Source: Planctomycetota bacterium (GTDB taxonomy: Bacteria; Planctomycetota; Phycisphaerae; Phycisphaerales; Phycisphaeraceae). Taken from it: 41,540 nucleotides of DNA. The translations under genes were made by a program, and so were the position numbers. Location of the stretch: the NCBI GenBank assembly GCA_024279865.1, contig JAJRRC010000080.1, positions 1 to 41,540 of the forward strand, written 5' to 3'. Within the stretch, counting starts at the first letter, position 1. Every line of letters starts with the position of its first letter. Positions 8,893 to 16,769 of this stretch are shown here, in pieces. Below the pieces are notes generated by a model, which was not told the origin of the DNA, searched no databases, and was given only the letters and a program-made list of their open reading frames with translations.

Positions 8893-9081
8893 TTATCTCA
8901 CAGTAAAGTGTAGGCGAGCTTGAATCGCTTGACGGACCTGACCCGCTTTTTTTGCATACTCTGCAGATTGCTCAATCTTCCCAGCCAAAGCCAGTTCTAA
9001 CTGACGATGCCTGAGATTGGCGAGCACTTTTTGTGTTTTTTCGACTGACAACACTGTCACATCGAACAAGAGGCTTTCCAC
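8893..9081 (-). CDS. Small protein of unknown function
   Basis: A 62-residue ORF begins at GTG 9081 with a perfect GAGGAG 7 nt upstream (9089-9094), which decides the start against the in-frame ATG at 9126. The protein is mainly helical and charged: VLSVEKTQKVLANLRHRQLE followed by IEQSAEYAKKAGQVRQAIQ. No signal peptide or membrane segment is visible. I do not recognise the family; a small DNA-binding or adaptor role cannot be told from sequence alone. Confidence 0.6.
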   Translation of the reverse strand: MESLLFDVTVLSVEKTQKVLANLRHRQLELALAGKIEQSAEYAKKAGQVRQAIQARLHFTVR

Positions 9082-9505
9082 GGCATATCTCCTCAAAAAT
9101 TGGACCTGTTGTGAAGCCTTATTCACAGGCGGAATTCTATCGACTATTTATAAAAATCCAAGTCATTTTTTTGTGTTTTTTTATACATTTTTAACCCGAC
9201 AGTACAAAATCTTCCAAAATCGGACCCAATCACGACCACAAAAGTCAACAGGCTTCCTGTTTAATGCTCTTGGCGAACACCACACGCTCTCACTTGGAGA
9301 CATTGAAGGTCCGATTTAAAGCATCCTCCTTGTACAACAGCCTTCTGACCTGTTTTATTGCATCTTTGAGGGGCGGAGAGCCTTGGACCTTCTGGGAATG
9401 ACGGAAAAACGGCCTCTTTTTGTCATATAGAGGTCAGGGGGGTACGCTGTGACGATAATATTTTCAAAATTGAACCCTTGAACCTTAAAATCCCCAGGAA
9501 ACACC
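9082..9505. other. 424-bp intergenic region with repeated CAAAATYGGACC-like motifs
   Basis: There is no gene here. CAAAAATTGGACC (9094), CAAAATCGGACCC (9215) and CAAAATTGAACCC (9466) recur in the same orientation, and AAATCGGACC (9217-9226) has a perfect inverted partner GGTCCGATTT at 9308-9317. The end of the region leads to the AGGAAA ribosome site of the DUF1015 gene. It may hold the divergent promoters of the flanking genes. Confidence 0.4.
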
Positions 9506-10819
9506 ATGCCACAGATTCATCCCATTCGAGCCATTGAATACTCTCTTGATGCAGGCAGTGATCTTTCGAGCTTGATTGCCCCGCCTTATGACGTGCTTGA
9601 TGAACGTTCCAAAGGGGCGTTGCTAGAGACCAATCCGCACAACGTGGTCAAAGTGGACTTGCCTCACCTGCCTCCCAAAACAGTAGGCCCTGATGAAGCC
9701 TATGAAGGTGCTGCGGCCACGTTTACACAATGGCTCCGTGAAGGTGTCCTTCAACAACGCCAAACCCCAGCCATCTATATCTATCAACAGACCTACGATG
9801 TGAACGGCCAAACCTTCGGCCGTCGGGGCGTGATCGCCAATGTCCAACTCCAAGCCTTCGGTGCCGGCTCCGATGGACTGGGCGGCATCTTCCCACACGA
9901 ACAAACCTTCAGCGCCCCCAAGGCTGACCGCCTCAAACTCATGAAAGCCACCAAAACCCAACTCTCCCCCATCTTCGGCCTCTATGCTGACAAACAAGGC
10001 AAAGTCGGCCCACTGATCAATTCAGTCGTCGAAAACACCGCCCTCAAACCCTCCATGACCGCCAAGACCACCAACGACGGCGTTTATCACGAAGTATGGA
10101 CCCTAGACGATCCGCAGCAAATTGCAGACTTTGCCGAGGCCATCGGCCCCTGCGATGCCTTCATCGCTGACGGCCATCACCGCTACGGCACAGCCTTGAA
10201 CTATCAAGAAGAACTCGGCCCGTTCCCCGAAGGTCACAGCGCCAATCAATGCCTGTTCGTCCTCGTGGCAATGGAAGACCCAGGCCTCGTCGTCCTGCCG
10301 ACGCATCGGGTTCTTGGCAGCATGAAAGATTTCAGTATTGAAAAGTTTAAGCAGGCTGCGGCTGGAAAAATTGCCGTAGCTGCGTTTGAAGGTGACCTTG
10401 CTGCACTCGAAGCTGCACTCCCTGCCGCAAGCGCCCATGCCATGGGCATCGTCGATTCAGCAGGCAATCGATTCCTCGCCACCCCCGCCAAAGCAGACCC
10501 GTTGGCGGACTCACATGGCCAAATGAGCCCCGCGTGGCGTGAGTTGGACGTCGCTATTTTGCAACATCTGATCGTCGAACAGATTTGCGAGCCTACCTTC
10601 TGCGATGCCGATGCGAAGGTCACTTGGAAATTTCCCCACAATCTCGATGAAGTGGAAGAGATTCTCAACGATGACGGTTATCAAGTCGGGTTCATCATGC
10701 AGCCCACGCCACTAGAAGCGATTGGCCAAGTTTGCTCCAGCGGTGAATTGATGCCACAAAAAAGCACCTTTTTCTATCCAAAGCTCGCCACTGGCTTGGT
10801 GGTCAACCCGCTATCTTAA
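9506..10819 (+). CDS. DUF1015 family protein (SerK/SbnI-like)
   Basis: The 437-residue protein matches the DUF1015 family by its N-terminus (IHPIRAIEY followed by LIAPPYDVLDE), the IFPHEQTFSAPKADRLKLMKA block near residue 135, and FIADGHHRYGTALNY near 225. Some family members, such as archaeal SerK and staphylococcal SbnI, are ADP- or ATP-dependent free-serine kinases, and the HEQTF and DGHHRY blocks are the family's most conserved parts. Serine phosphorylation is therefore plausible but inferred. AGGAAA stands 6 nt before the start. The ECF sigma gene follows after 33 bp on the same strand. Confidence 0.9.
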   Translation: MPQIHPIRAIEYSLDAGSDLSSLIAPPYDVLDERSKGALLETNPHNVVKVDLPHLPPKTVGPDEAYEGAAATFTQWLREGVLQQRQTPAIYIYQQTYDVNGQTFGRRGVIANVQLQAFGAGSDGLGGIFPHEQTFSAPKADRLKLMKATKTQLSPIFGLYADKQGKVGPLINSVVENTALKPSMTAKTTNDGVYHEVWTLDDPQQIADFAEAIGPCDAFIADGHHRYGTALNYQEELGPFPEGHSANQCLFVLVAMEDPGLVVLPTHRVLGSMKDFSIEKFKQAAAGKIAVAAFEGDLAALEAALPAASAHAMGIVDSAGNRFLATPAKADPLADSHGQMSPAWRELDVAILQHLIVEQICEPTFCDADAKVTWKFPHNLDEVEEILNDDGYQVGFIMQPTPLEAIGQVCSSGELMPQKSTFFYPKLATGLVVNPLS

Positions 10820-10834
10820 AAATCGGTATCTCGA

Positions 10835-10840
10835 TATAAT
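10835..10840 (+). promoter_or_regulatory. -10-like TATAAT before the sigma factor gene
   Basis: A perfect TATAAT ends 12 nt before the ATG of the sigma factor gene, in the 33-bp gap after DUF1015. There is no Shine-Dalgarno in between, so the transcript would have a leader of only a few nt. A -35 match is not evident. Confidence 0.45.
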
Positions 10841-10852
10841 AACAAAGTTTAT

Positions 10853-11497
10853 ATGGAAAAAATCGACGAGTCCAAGCCCTATAGCCAGCAGACCGACGAA
10901 CAGTTGGTAGCCTTGTATCGTCAAGGCCATCGTGATGCGTTCGTTGAGCTGATGGAGCGGTATCGCCAGGTGTTATTCCGGTTCCTGTATCGATTTACAG
11001 GAAATGCGGCAACGGCTGAAGATATTTTTCAGGACGCTTTTTTGCAAATCCATCTCTGGGCGAACCGTTTTGATGTGGAACGTCGATTAAAACCGTGGAT
11101 TTTTACGATTGCCGCGAACAAAGCACGGGACTACTTACGTAAGAATAAAAGAATGCCTGGCCTTTCCCTTGATGCCCCGATTGGCGGGGAAACTGGCGGG
11201 GGAGGCTCGGGAGAAAATTCCGGGGGCGGTTGTTTTGTGGATTTGTTGGAATCGGACTTTGATTCACCACATGACGTTCTGGCCAAGGCAGATCAGCGGC
11301 AATGGGTCATGACTGTCATTGACAGCTTGCCCGACCACCAACGGGAGGTTTTGTTGCTGTCTTATTTTGAGCAGATGGCCTACAAGGACATCGCTGAGGT
11401 ATTGGGTGTGCCGTTGGGCACGATTAAGAGTCGGCTGCATGCGGCCGTGGCTAATTTTGCGAAACAATGGAAAGGACGATTTCAAGCAACCAGTTAG
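10853..11497 (+). CDS. ECF-type RNA polymerase sigma factor
   Basis: The 214-residue protein has the two sigma domains of the extracytoplasmic-function class. Sigma-2 spans about 15-100, with AFVELMERYRQVLFRFLYR, the AEDIFQDAFLQ helix and LKPWIFTIAANKARDYLRK. Sigma-4 is at about 148-205, with LPDHQREVLLLSYFEQMAYKDIA and the helix-turn-helix LGVPLGTIKSRLHAA. The linker between them is expanded by a G-rich repeat that codes for GGETGGGGSGENSGGG. The downstream membrane protein (11593) could be its regulator. Its target promoters are unknown. Confidence 0.93.
   Translation: MEKIDESKPYSQQTDEQLVALYRQGHRDAFVELMERYRQVLFRFLYRFTGNAATAEDIFQDAFLQIHLWANRFDVERRLKPWIFTIAANKARDYLRKNKRMPGLSLDAPIGGETGGGGSGENSGGGCFVDLLESDFDSPHDVLAKADQRQWVMTVIDSLPDHQREVLLLSYFEQMAYKDIAEVLGVPLGTIKSRLHAAVANFAKQWKGRFQATS
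11181..11230 (+). repeat. G-rich repeat inside the sigma factor gene
   Basis: An in-frame G-rich tract ending in AAATTCCGGGGGCGG codes for a Gly/Ser linker between sigma-2 and sigma-4. It is placed in a tolerant linker rather than in a folded domain. Confidence 0.8.
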
Positions 11498-11592
11498 GTT
11501 TATCTTTTGACGGAGAGAGGGAAACACACCAATTTTAAGTGTTGACCTTATTTCTGAAAACAGACATCTGACTTGTTGAAAAGGATTTCCCG

Positions 11593-12531
11593 ATGATTGA
11601 GAACCAAGACAATCAACCTGATGAACGATTTGCTGAAGCAGTTGACCAGTGGGTTTCGGACCCAGCTTCTCAAGGCGACGCCCAAAAGGTGCAGTCGATG
11701 CTCGCGGCCATGGATGCCTATGAGGTTCCTGATGCGCCAGCGGATCTCGTGACCAATACGCTTGCTCGGATTGATCAATATGAACAGGACCAACGCTCTG
11801 CGATGCAGATTGAAAGTCGCCGTCGTTTGCCCGCCATTGGCCTGAGTTTTGCCGAAATTGCTGTCGTCGCAGCCATGATTGTCATGGGCTTTTCCCTGGC
11901 CTTGCCCATGCTGACCCAAACGCGTAGTGATGCGCGGCGGCTTGCTTGTGAAACCCATTTGGCCACCGCTGGTGCAGCCTTTGGTCACTATGCTTCAGAT
12001 TTCAACGGATCGATGCCTCGGGGCTCGATTGTCCCAGGCGACGCTTGGTGGAAAGTGGGCGACGAACCAGAACAATCCAACTCAGCGCACCTTTATCGCC
12101 TCGCTCGTGCGGGCTATATCGATCCCAATACTTTGGCTTGCCCGGAAAATAGCCATGCTCCCAGTGGACTCACCTCTCAAATGCAGGATTGGCCTGAGTA
12201 TGATGCTGTTTCTTATAGCTACCAGAACCAGTACACCGCTGAGCCAACCCGATTGAGCCAACATCCGATGCTCGCGGTCCTCGCTGACAAGAACCCGCTT
12301 TTCTATGTGCGTCAGGGCAAACAGCTTTACCATTTGGCTCAGCAAAACCCCGATCAGCCCAGCCATGCTCATCAGGGTCAAGGTCAAAATATTCTCCTCG
12401 CTTCAGGGTCCGTCCAATGGTCCCGCAGGCCCATCGTGCGTGGCGACAATATTTGGCTCGTCAGCGGCATCGGTCAATACACCGGCAACGAAGTCCCCAC
12501 CTTGCCAGGCGACTCTTTCTTGGTGCCGTGA
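11593..12531 (+). CDS. Membrane protein with prepilin-like helix, downstream of the ECF sigma gene
   Basis: The 312-residue protein has a hydrophilic, probably cytoplasmic N-terminus (1-80, acidic and helical), then RRRLPAIG followed by LSFAE and a long hydrophobic helix (about 89-110), and a large outer domain. The G83/LSFAE junction matches a type IV prepilin cleavage site with Glu at +5. The sequence after the helix (ARRLACETHLATAGAAFGHYASDFNGSMP) resembles planctomycete pseudopilins of the DUF1559-like group. The end contains LLASGSVQW, like the C-terminal motif of that group. The position after an ECF sigma gene and the N-terminal extension suggest an anti-sigma-like partner; this is inference. 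AAAGGA lies 7 nt before the start. Confidence 0.75.
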   Translation: MIENQDNQPDERFAEAVDQWVSDPASQGDAQKVQSMLAAMDAYEVPDAPADLVTNTLARIDQYEQDQRSAMQIESRRRLPAIGLSFAEIAVVAAMIVMGFSLALPMLTQTRSDARRLACETHLATAGAAFGHYASDFNGSMPRGSIVPGDAWWKVGDEPEQSNSAHLYRLARAGYIDPNTLACPENSHAPSGLTSQMQDWPEYDAVSYSYQNQYTAEPTRLSQHPMLAVLADKNPLFYVRQGKQLYHLAQQNPDQPSHAHQGQGQNILLASGSVQWSRRPIVRGDNIWLVSGIGQYTGNEVPTLPGDSFLVP

Positions 12532-12538
12532 TTGAAGA

Positions 12539-12858
12539 AGCTGTCAGTTATCAGTCTTCAGTCAGATGAAGATAAAAATGGTGGCTTAAGGGGTCTGGGG
12601 GCAATTGTTTATTTTGCGTTCATCCTTGCTATTTCTAATTGGGTGATTCGTTTAAAAAATAGTCGCACGCATACTGCGTGCGCGTCCGGGGGTAAGAAAT
12701 AATGCAAACGCTCTAACAGCATGCGCGGAAATCTTTGCGCACCAAGCCAAGAAAAAACACATCCCCTTAAAATATTCTAAAATTGCGAGATCGCATTTTG
12801 TCTCATGCGAATATTTTTTTGATCTCTTACTGAGAGCTGATAACTGATCACTGATCAC
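12539..12858. repeat. Element bounded by inverted TGATAACTGA-type ends
   Basis: This 372-bp gap before ddl has AGCTGTCAGTTATCAGTC at its left end and AGCTGATAACTGATCACTG at its right end, in inverted orientation. The right end runs directly into the ddl frame. A second element with better preserved ends is at 34803-34946. No gene lies inside, so this looks like a non-autonomous mobile element. Confidence 0.6.
12645..12687 (-). repeat. Palindromic intergenic repeat, copy
   Basis: GCACGCATACTGCGTGC is preceded by GATTCGTTTAAAAAATAG and followed by GCGTC and a G-run. It is nested inside the inverted-end element upstream of ddl and is in minus orientation. ATAATGCAAACGCTCT nearby resembles the family's tail. 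Confidence 0.8.
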
Positions 12859-12903
12859 TTCAAAATCTTAGTCCTTGGCGGTGGGCCGGATCGTGAACGG
12901 CCG

Positions 12904-13770
12904 GTGAGTCTGCTCAGTGGCCAACAAATTGCTCAAGCCCTCAAACAAGCCGGGCATGAAGTATGGCTGCGTGATTGCTTGCCCAACGATTTAACTGCGC
13001 TCGATGAATTTGAAACATGGGGGGGACATCTGATTTTTCCCATTCTTCATGGGTCATGGGGAGAAGGTGGACCGCTTCAACAAATTCTCGATGAACGCGA
13101 ACTAACCTATGTGGGATGCACGCATGACGCAGCAAGTTTGTGCATGGACAAATACCGCACGAAGCGAATGCTTCAACAACATGGCTTACCCACGCCTGTT
13201 TTTGAACGAATCAGTCGCCATCAACAGCCAACCCTCCCCACCCCCTTGGTCCTCAAAGCAATCGACGAAGGAAGTAGTTTTGACCTTCATATTTGTACCG
13301 ACCAAGACATGCTAGAGAGCGCGCTTACGGATCTGCATTCACGTCATGAACACCTCCTCGCTGAACAATACATCGCGGGGCCGGAGCTAACGGTCAGTAT
13401 TCTTGATGAGGTTGCGTTGCCTGTGATCCAGATTGCGCCTGCCACGGATTTTTATGACTACGAAGCCAAGTATCAACGCGACGACACCCAGTATCTCGTT
13501 GGCCCTGAACAAATTGATCTGCCCCCAGCTCTATTGCAACACATTCAATCCCTTGCACGCCAAGCCCACCAAGCGTTGGGGTGTCGGCATCTATCGCGGG
13601 TGGATTTCATGGTCGATGCCCAGCAACAACCCTACATTTTAGAAGTCAACACCTTGCCCGGGTTCACGTCCCATTCATTGTTGCCCATGGCCGCTGCCGC
13701 GCGGGGAATGGATTTGCCAACCCTGACCGACCGACTGGTCCGCTTGGCGTTACAACTGCCACATTCTTAA
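12904..13770 (+). CDS. ddl: D-alanine--D-alanine ligase, start codon displaced
   Basis: Ddl joins two D-Ala with ATP for peptidoglycan synthesis in the cytoplasm. The ATP-grasp fold is evident: FPILHGSWGEGGPLQQIL, SLCMDKYRTKRMLQQHGLPTP, VLKAIDEGSSF, LSRVDFMVD and the metal/substrate loop LEVNTLPGFTSHS. The first usual start codon is GTG 12904, but the conserved N-terminus FKILVLGGGPDRERPVSLLSG-type sequence, including the substrate-binding Glu of ERxVS, is encoded upstream in the same frame from about 12859. That frame is open from the TAA at 12841 and contains no ATG, GTG or TTG, so a non-standard start (CTG or ATC) or loss of function are both possible. The inverted-end repeat lies just at this point. 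Confidence 0.88.
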   Translation: MSLLSGQQIAQALKQAGHEVWLRDCLPNDLTALDEFETWGGHLIFPILHGSWGEGGPLQQILDERELTYVGCTHDAASLCMDKYRTKRMLQQHGLPTPVFERISRHQQPTLPTPLVLKAIDEGSSFDLHICTDQDMLESALTDLHSRHEHLLAEQYIAGPELTVSILDEVALPVIQIAPATDFYDYEAKYQRDDTQYLVGPEQIDLPPALLQHIQSLARQAHQALGCRHLSRVDFMVDAQQQPYILEVNTLPGFTSHSLLPMAAAARGMDLPTLTDRLVRLALQLPHS

Positions 13771-13796
13771 AGCATTTTGCGTCATTGTTTGCCGCC

Positions 13797-13913
13797 CCCG
13801 CCCCCGGACGCGCCCCCGGGCGCGCACCCGGACGCGCACGCAGTATGCGTGCGGCTGTTTTTCAAACGAATCATTCAAGCAAAGGCGGCAAGTATTGATG
13901 CAAAATACTCTCG
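13797..13913 (+). repeat. Palindromic intergenic repeat, full-length copy with C-rich lead
   Basis: A C-rich lead (13797-13830) is followed by GACGCGCACGCAGTATGCG and its pairing arm TGCGTGCGGCT, then TTTTTCAAACGAATC and, 25 nt on, TATTGATGCAAAATACTCT at 13892-13911. The same tail follows the hairpins at 20.0 and 41.3 kb, so the full element is about 85 bp. Confidence 0.85.
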
Positions 13914-13954
13914 TCCAAAACAATGGTTAAAAATACTTCGCGTGAGGGGTTTGG

Positions 13955-13960
13955 TATATT
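13955..13960 (+). promoter_or_regulatory. -10-like TATATT before the TPR gene
   Basis: TGGTATATT, an extended -10-like word, ends 6 nt before the ATG of the TPR gene and there is no Shine-Dalgarno. This fits a leaderless transcript. No -35 is apparent. Confidence 0.45.
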
Positions 13961-13966
13961 GCATTT

Positions 13967-15049
13967 ATGACATCACCTCGCCCGACATCTTTGCGTAACG
14001 GCCAATGGGCTGTCTTGGTTCTACTGGCCATGGGGATTGTGGCTGCATCTTGCGCGGTTCTCTATTGGCATCGAGACAACCCCAACTTCCTGTCACCAAG
14101 TGATTCAGCAACCCCGATCACCCTTGAACAAATTGCAGCCCAATTAGAGCCACTAAGCCAACGGTATGTCCAAGAACACAAAGAAGAAGACTTAACGCAA
14201 CTCATCGAAGGCATCGCCACGTTTCTAAAACAACATGCCACCTATCCCCCCGGTTATGTCCTCATGGGGCAGGTTCTCTTTGAACAGGGTCAAAAAGCAA
14301 AAGCCCTTGCCTACCTCGCAGAAGGCTTGCGACTCAAGCCCGATCAGCCCGAAGTGCTGCTCATGGCAGGAACTTTTGCATTGATGCTTGATAATCCCGC
14401 CAAAGCTCAAACGTATTTCCAACAAGCCATTGATCTAAAACCCACCCACGCTCCATATTATTTACATCTGGGACAGTCCTTGTTCGCTCAACAAAAATGG
14501 GACGCTTCGGCCAAAGCATTTGAACAAGCCGTCCATCTGGACTCGGCCCTGCACGTGGGCTACAACAGCCTCGCAGACATTCACGCCAAGAAAAAAGATT
14601 GGGCCACCGCTCTGCAATGGATCGGCAAAGCCATTGAACAAGTACCACTGGGCAAACGTCCACAACATGTGGTCTATCTACAAAAACAGGCTTCTTTGCT
14701 CCAGAAATCGGGGCAAACCAAACAAGCGCTCATGGTCCTGCAAAAATTGACCGATACCGAGCAAGCCCAAACAAATGTCATGACGCAAATGGCGCAATAC
14801 TGGGCTTCACTGGGCCAACCCCGCCAAGCAGCAATGCTCTACGAAAACTATTTGAAAATCACACCCAAAGTTTCAACCCTCGCAGCCAAAGCAGCTCATT
14901 GGCGAATCGCGGCCGGCGACCTCGCCAAAGCCCAACAACACCTCATGCACCTCAAACTGCTCGATAGCCGCCTGCCCATCATTCAAGAACTAGAACAAGC
15001 TCTGGCCAAGGCTACAAAAAATCCCCCAACGGCCCCGCCAACTCCCTAA
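13967..15049 (+). CDS. Membrane-anchored TPR protein
   Basis: The 360-residue protein has one N-terminal membrane helix (about 13-33, WAVLVLLAMGIVAASCAVLYW) and a periplasmic-facing array of tetratricopeptide repeats from about 85 on. Repeat signatures are visible in PPGYVLMGQVLFEQGQKAKAL, PEVLLMAGTFALMLDNPAKAQ, APYYLHLGQSLFAQQKWDASA and HVGYNSLADIHAKKKDWATAL. TPRs mediate protein-protein contact; the partner is unknown. The last 38 bp overlap the 3' end of the convergent HYExAFE gene. The start is fixed by a -10-like box just upstream. Confidence 0.88.
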   Translation: MTSPRPTSLRNGQWAVLVLLAMGIVAASCAVLYWHRDNPNFLSPSDSATPITLEQIAAQLEPLSQRYVQEHKEEDLTQLIEGIATFLKQHATYPPGYVLMGQVLFEQGQKAKALAYLAEGLRLKPDQPEVLLMAGTFALMLDNPAKAQTYFQQAIDLKPTHAPYYLHLGQSLFAQQKWDASAKAFEQAVHLDSALHVGYNSLADIHAKKKDWATALQWIGKAIEQVPLGKRPQHVVYLQKQASLLQKSGQTKQALMVLQKLTDTEQAQTNVMTQMAQYWASLGQPRQAAMLYENYLKITPKVSTLAAKAAHWRIAAGDLAKAQQHLMHLKLLDSRLPIIQELEQALAKATKNPPTAPPTP

Positions 15050-15689
15050 AAACCTTCGTCGGCAAATGAACCGTCTGCCACTTGGTGCTGCGTACCCGCA
15101 TGTGCTTCTGATAGTCCACCAACCGAATGGCCCGCATCACATACCACCGCTCATGGTATTCAAAAATCTCTTGGAACAACGCGTCCGGCGGCTGAGCTTC
15201 ACACCAGAATAAAAAAACAAACACTGCCTGGAAATTCGAACCAACAAGTGTTTCCCAACGCCTCAAACTATCAACGTCATCAGCCGTCACCCAATTCTGA
15301 AACCCCCCACCCACCCCGCCCCCGGAAGTTCCCCCGGAAGCTTTCCCCTGGGAAGACCCCAAGCCTCTGAAAGTTTTCTCGGATACGTCCCCGGTAATTC
15401 CGGGAGTAATTCCGGGGGCGGGGGTACTTCCGGGGGCGGGGGACTTTAAATGGGGGGTTGATTTTTTAGACGAACGTCGCGGCGAGATTTTACGACCCTT
15501 CACATCCACAAGCAAATTCATGCCCGATTGGGAATGAACCACAAAATCAAAGTTTTTAAGGTCCTTCTGCACCCCCAACGGCTGCAAAGCTCGCTTGGCT
15601 TCATCAACTGCAATGGCGGGAATTTGATTGGCACGCAAATAATATTCAAATGCCTGTTCGTAATGAAACCGTCGTTGGGCCATGCCCAT
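15012..15689 (-). CDS. HYExAFE family protein
   Basis: The 225-residue protein opens with RRFHYEQAFEYYLR, the motif that names the HYExAFE family, which I know mainly from Planctomycetes. Next comes NFDFVVHSQ and LLVDVKGRK (about 46-68), a pattern (D...DxK) that resembles the PD-(D/E)xK nuclease core, so a DNA-related role is possible but unproven. Residues about 70-130 are low-complexity linker coded by G-rich repeats in both orientations (PAPGSTPAPG and GKASGGTSGGG). The C-terminal part resumes with NWVTADDVDSLRRWETLVG and FVFLFWCE. Met1 or Met3 may be the start; TATCAT lies 7 nt before Met3. It overlaps the TPR gene end by 38 bp. Confidence 0.85.
   Translation of the reverse strand: MGMAQRRFHYEQAFEYYLRANQIPAIAVDEAKRALQPLGVQKDLKNFDFVVHSQSGMNLLVDVKGRKISPRRSSKKSTPHLKSPAPGSTPAPGITPGITGDVSEKTFRGLGSSQGKASGGTSGGGVGGGFQNWVTADDVDSLRRWETLVGSNFQAVFVFLFWCEAQPPDALFQEIFEYHERWYVMRAIRLVDYQKHMRVRSTKWQTVHLPTKVFRELAGPLGDFL
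15303..15448. repeat. G-rich repeats inside the HYExAFE gene, both orientations
   Basis: The left part (15303-15342) is C-rich on the plus strand and the right part (15391-15442) G-rich, so the tract is arranged as inverted G-repeats around about 50 bp of unique sequence. All units are in frame, coding for TSGGG in one and APGST in the other orientation. Confidence 0.85.
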
Positions 15690-15720
15690 GATGATACCAA
15701 CCGTTTGGCATCATCCGTAA

Positions 15721-16653
15721 TCAAGGCAAGGGAATATTCGACACCTTAAATGGAACCGTCACCGCAGTCTTGTCTGATTTAAGATGAATTTCCAACGTCG
15801 GCTCAGAAGGCTCACCTCGCAGGGATAAAAACAAGGTAATCGAAGCAAAACTAATTTTTCGCAATTTGCCCATCGCAGGGGACGGCTGACCTAAATTCGT
15901 CAACATCTGCATCTTAACGATCTGCTTGTCGGGGTCGTGAATCAAAATCGGAATCAAAGTAATGTCCTTGTTACTCCTATCAATCAACGGACGAATGGCA
16001 GCCAATTCTTCAGGCAAAATCGGAATCGCCAAAGTCTCGACCGTGGCATCTCGAAGCATTTGAGGGGTCAGGTAGCAGAGCTTGACCTGGCGGTTGACCA
16101 ATTCGTCATCAGCGAGCAACTTGCCGGGCGTGGCAGTGAAATTTTCCAATGAAACCAAACCCACCCCTGCTTCACTGGGCATGGCCAATCGGACGAGACC
16201 CTCAAGGTGCGCGATTTTTTTAGCATGACGGGCTGGGTTTTTTAGCCTCAGGGGCATCCGCATCGGACTGCCCGGATCATCATCACCGAGATTGGGATTT
16301 CGCACCAAGGGCTTATCAATCAGATTCACACCTGTGTCATCAATAACCTGAGTCAGAACGATTTCTTCGACTGCCATGGCATTTTGAGTGGCTGGCCCCC
16401 CAAAGATCAGGTCCACGGTACAACCACTTAGAATCGAAGATCGCTGGGACCGTCGATCTGTCACATTCGCCACGCGAGCGGTGATTGTCAAAGCCATTGG
16501 CTTCTTCGTTGCAGTTGTCACTGGGGGCTGCGTCTCTGGAGCGGGGGCGGTGGTACTTTGGGGGGAACGACTGGAAGCGCTGCCGGGGGCACTTCCGGGG
16601 GCGGGGGGGATTCCGGGGGCGGCAAGGGTTAGCAGGAGAAGGGTCAATAGCAT
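15721..16653 (-). CDS. Exported protein of unknown function
   Basis: The 310-residue protein has a signal peptide (LLTLLLLTLAAPG, about 2-14), then a linker of Ala/Pro/Gly/Ser coded by the G-rich repeat (APGSAPGS), then a beta-rich domain starting near MALTITARVANVTD. The domain reads as a series of strands with no catalytic motif I recognise. The signal peptide suggests export. The gene lies 31 bp upstream of the HYExAFE gene on the minus strand, so the two may be cotranscribed. Confidence 0.7.
   Translation of the reverse strand: MLLTLLLLTLAAPGIPPAPGSAPGSASSRSPQSTTAPAPETQPPVTTATKKPMALTITARVANVTDRRSQRSSILSGCTVDLIFGGPATQNAMAVEEIVLTQVIDDTGVNLIDKPLVRNPNLGDDDPGSPMRMPLRLKNPARHAKKIAHLEGLVRLAMPSEAGVGLVSLENFTATPGKLLADDELVNRQVKLCYLTPQMLRDATVETLAIPILPEELAAIRPLIDRSNKDITLIPILIHDPDKQIVKMQMLTNLGQPSPAMGKLRKISFASITLFLSLRGEPSEPTLEIHLKSDKTAVTVPFKVSNIPLP
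16541..16622. repeat. G-rich repeat in the exported-protein gene
   Basis: GCCGGGGGCACTTCCGGGGG and neighbouring tracts lie just after the signal peptide in the minus-strand gene, coding for APGIPPAPGSAPGS-like sequence. The G-rich strand is the template strand here, opposite to the sigma factor case. Confidence 0.8.
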
Positions 16654-16737
16654 AGAGGCATCAATCTTTAAGGATAGAAGAATATTTCGAAGATATCACA
16701 ATCTCAATCGAACCCACACCAATGGGTCAAAAACATT

Positions 16738-16769
16738 TTACCACGAAGGGCGTGAAGAACACGAAGAAG
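16738..16769 (+). repeat. ACCACGAAG-type intergenic repeat
   Basis: TTACCACGAAGGGCGTGAAG followed by AACACGAAGAAG has a roughly 10-bp period of (C)ACGAAG. A related copy is at 31422-31453 on the other strand. Similar ACCACAGAG/ACCACGAAG words occur between genes in many bacteria. Confidence 0.6.
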
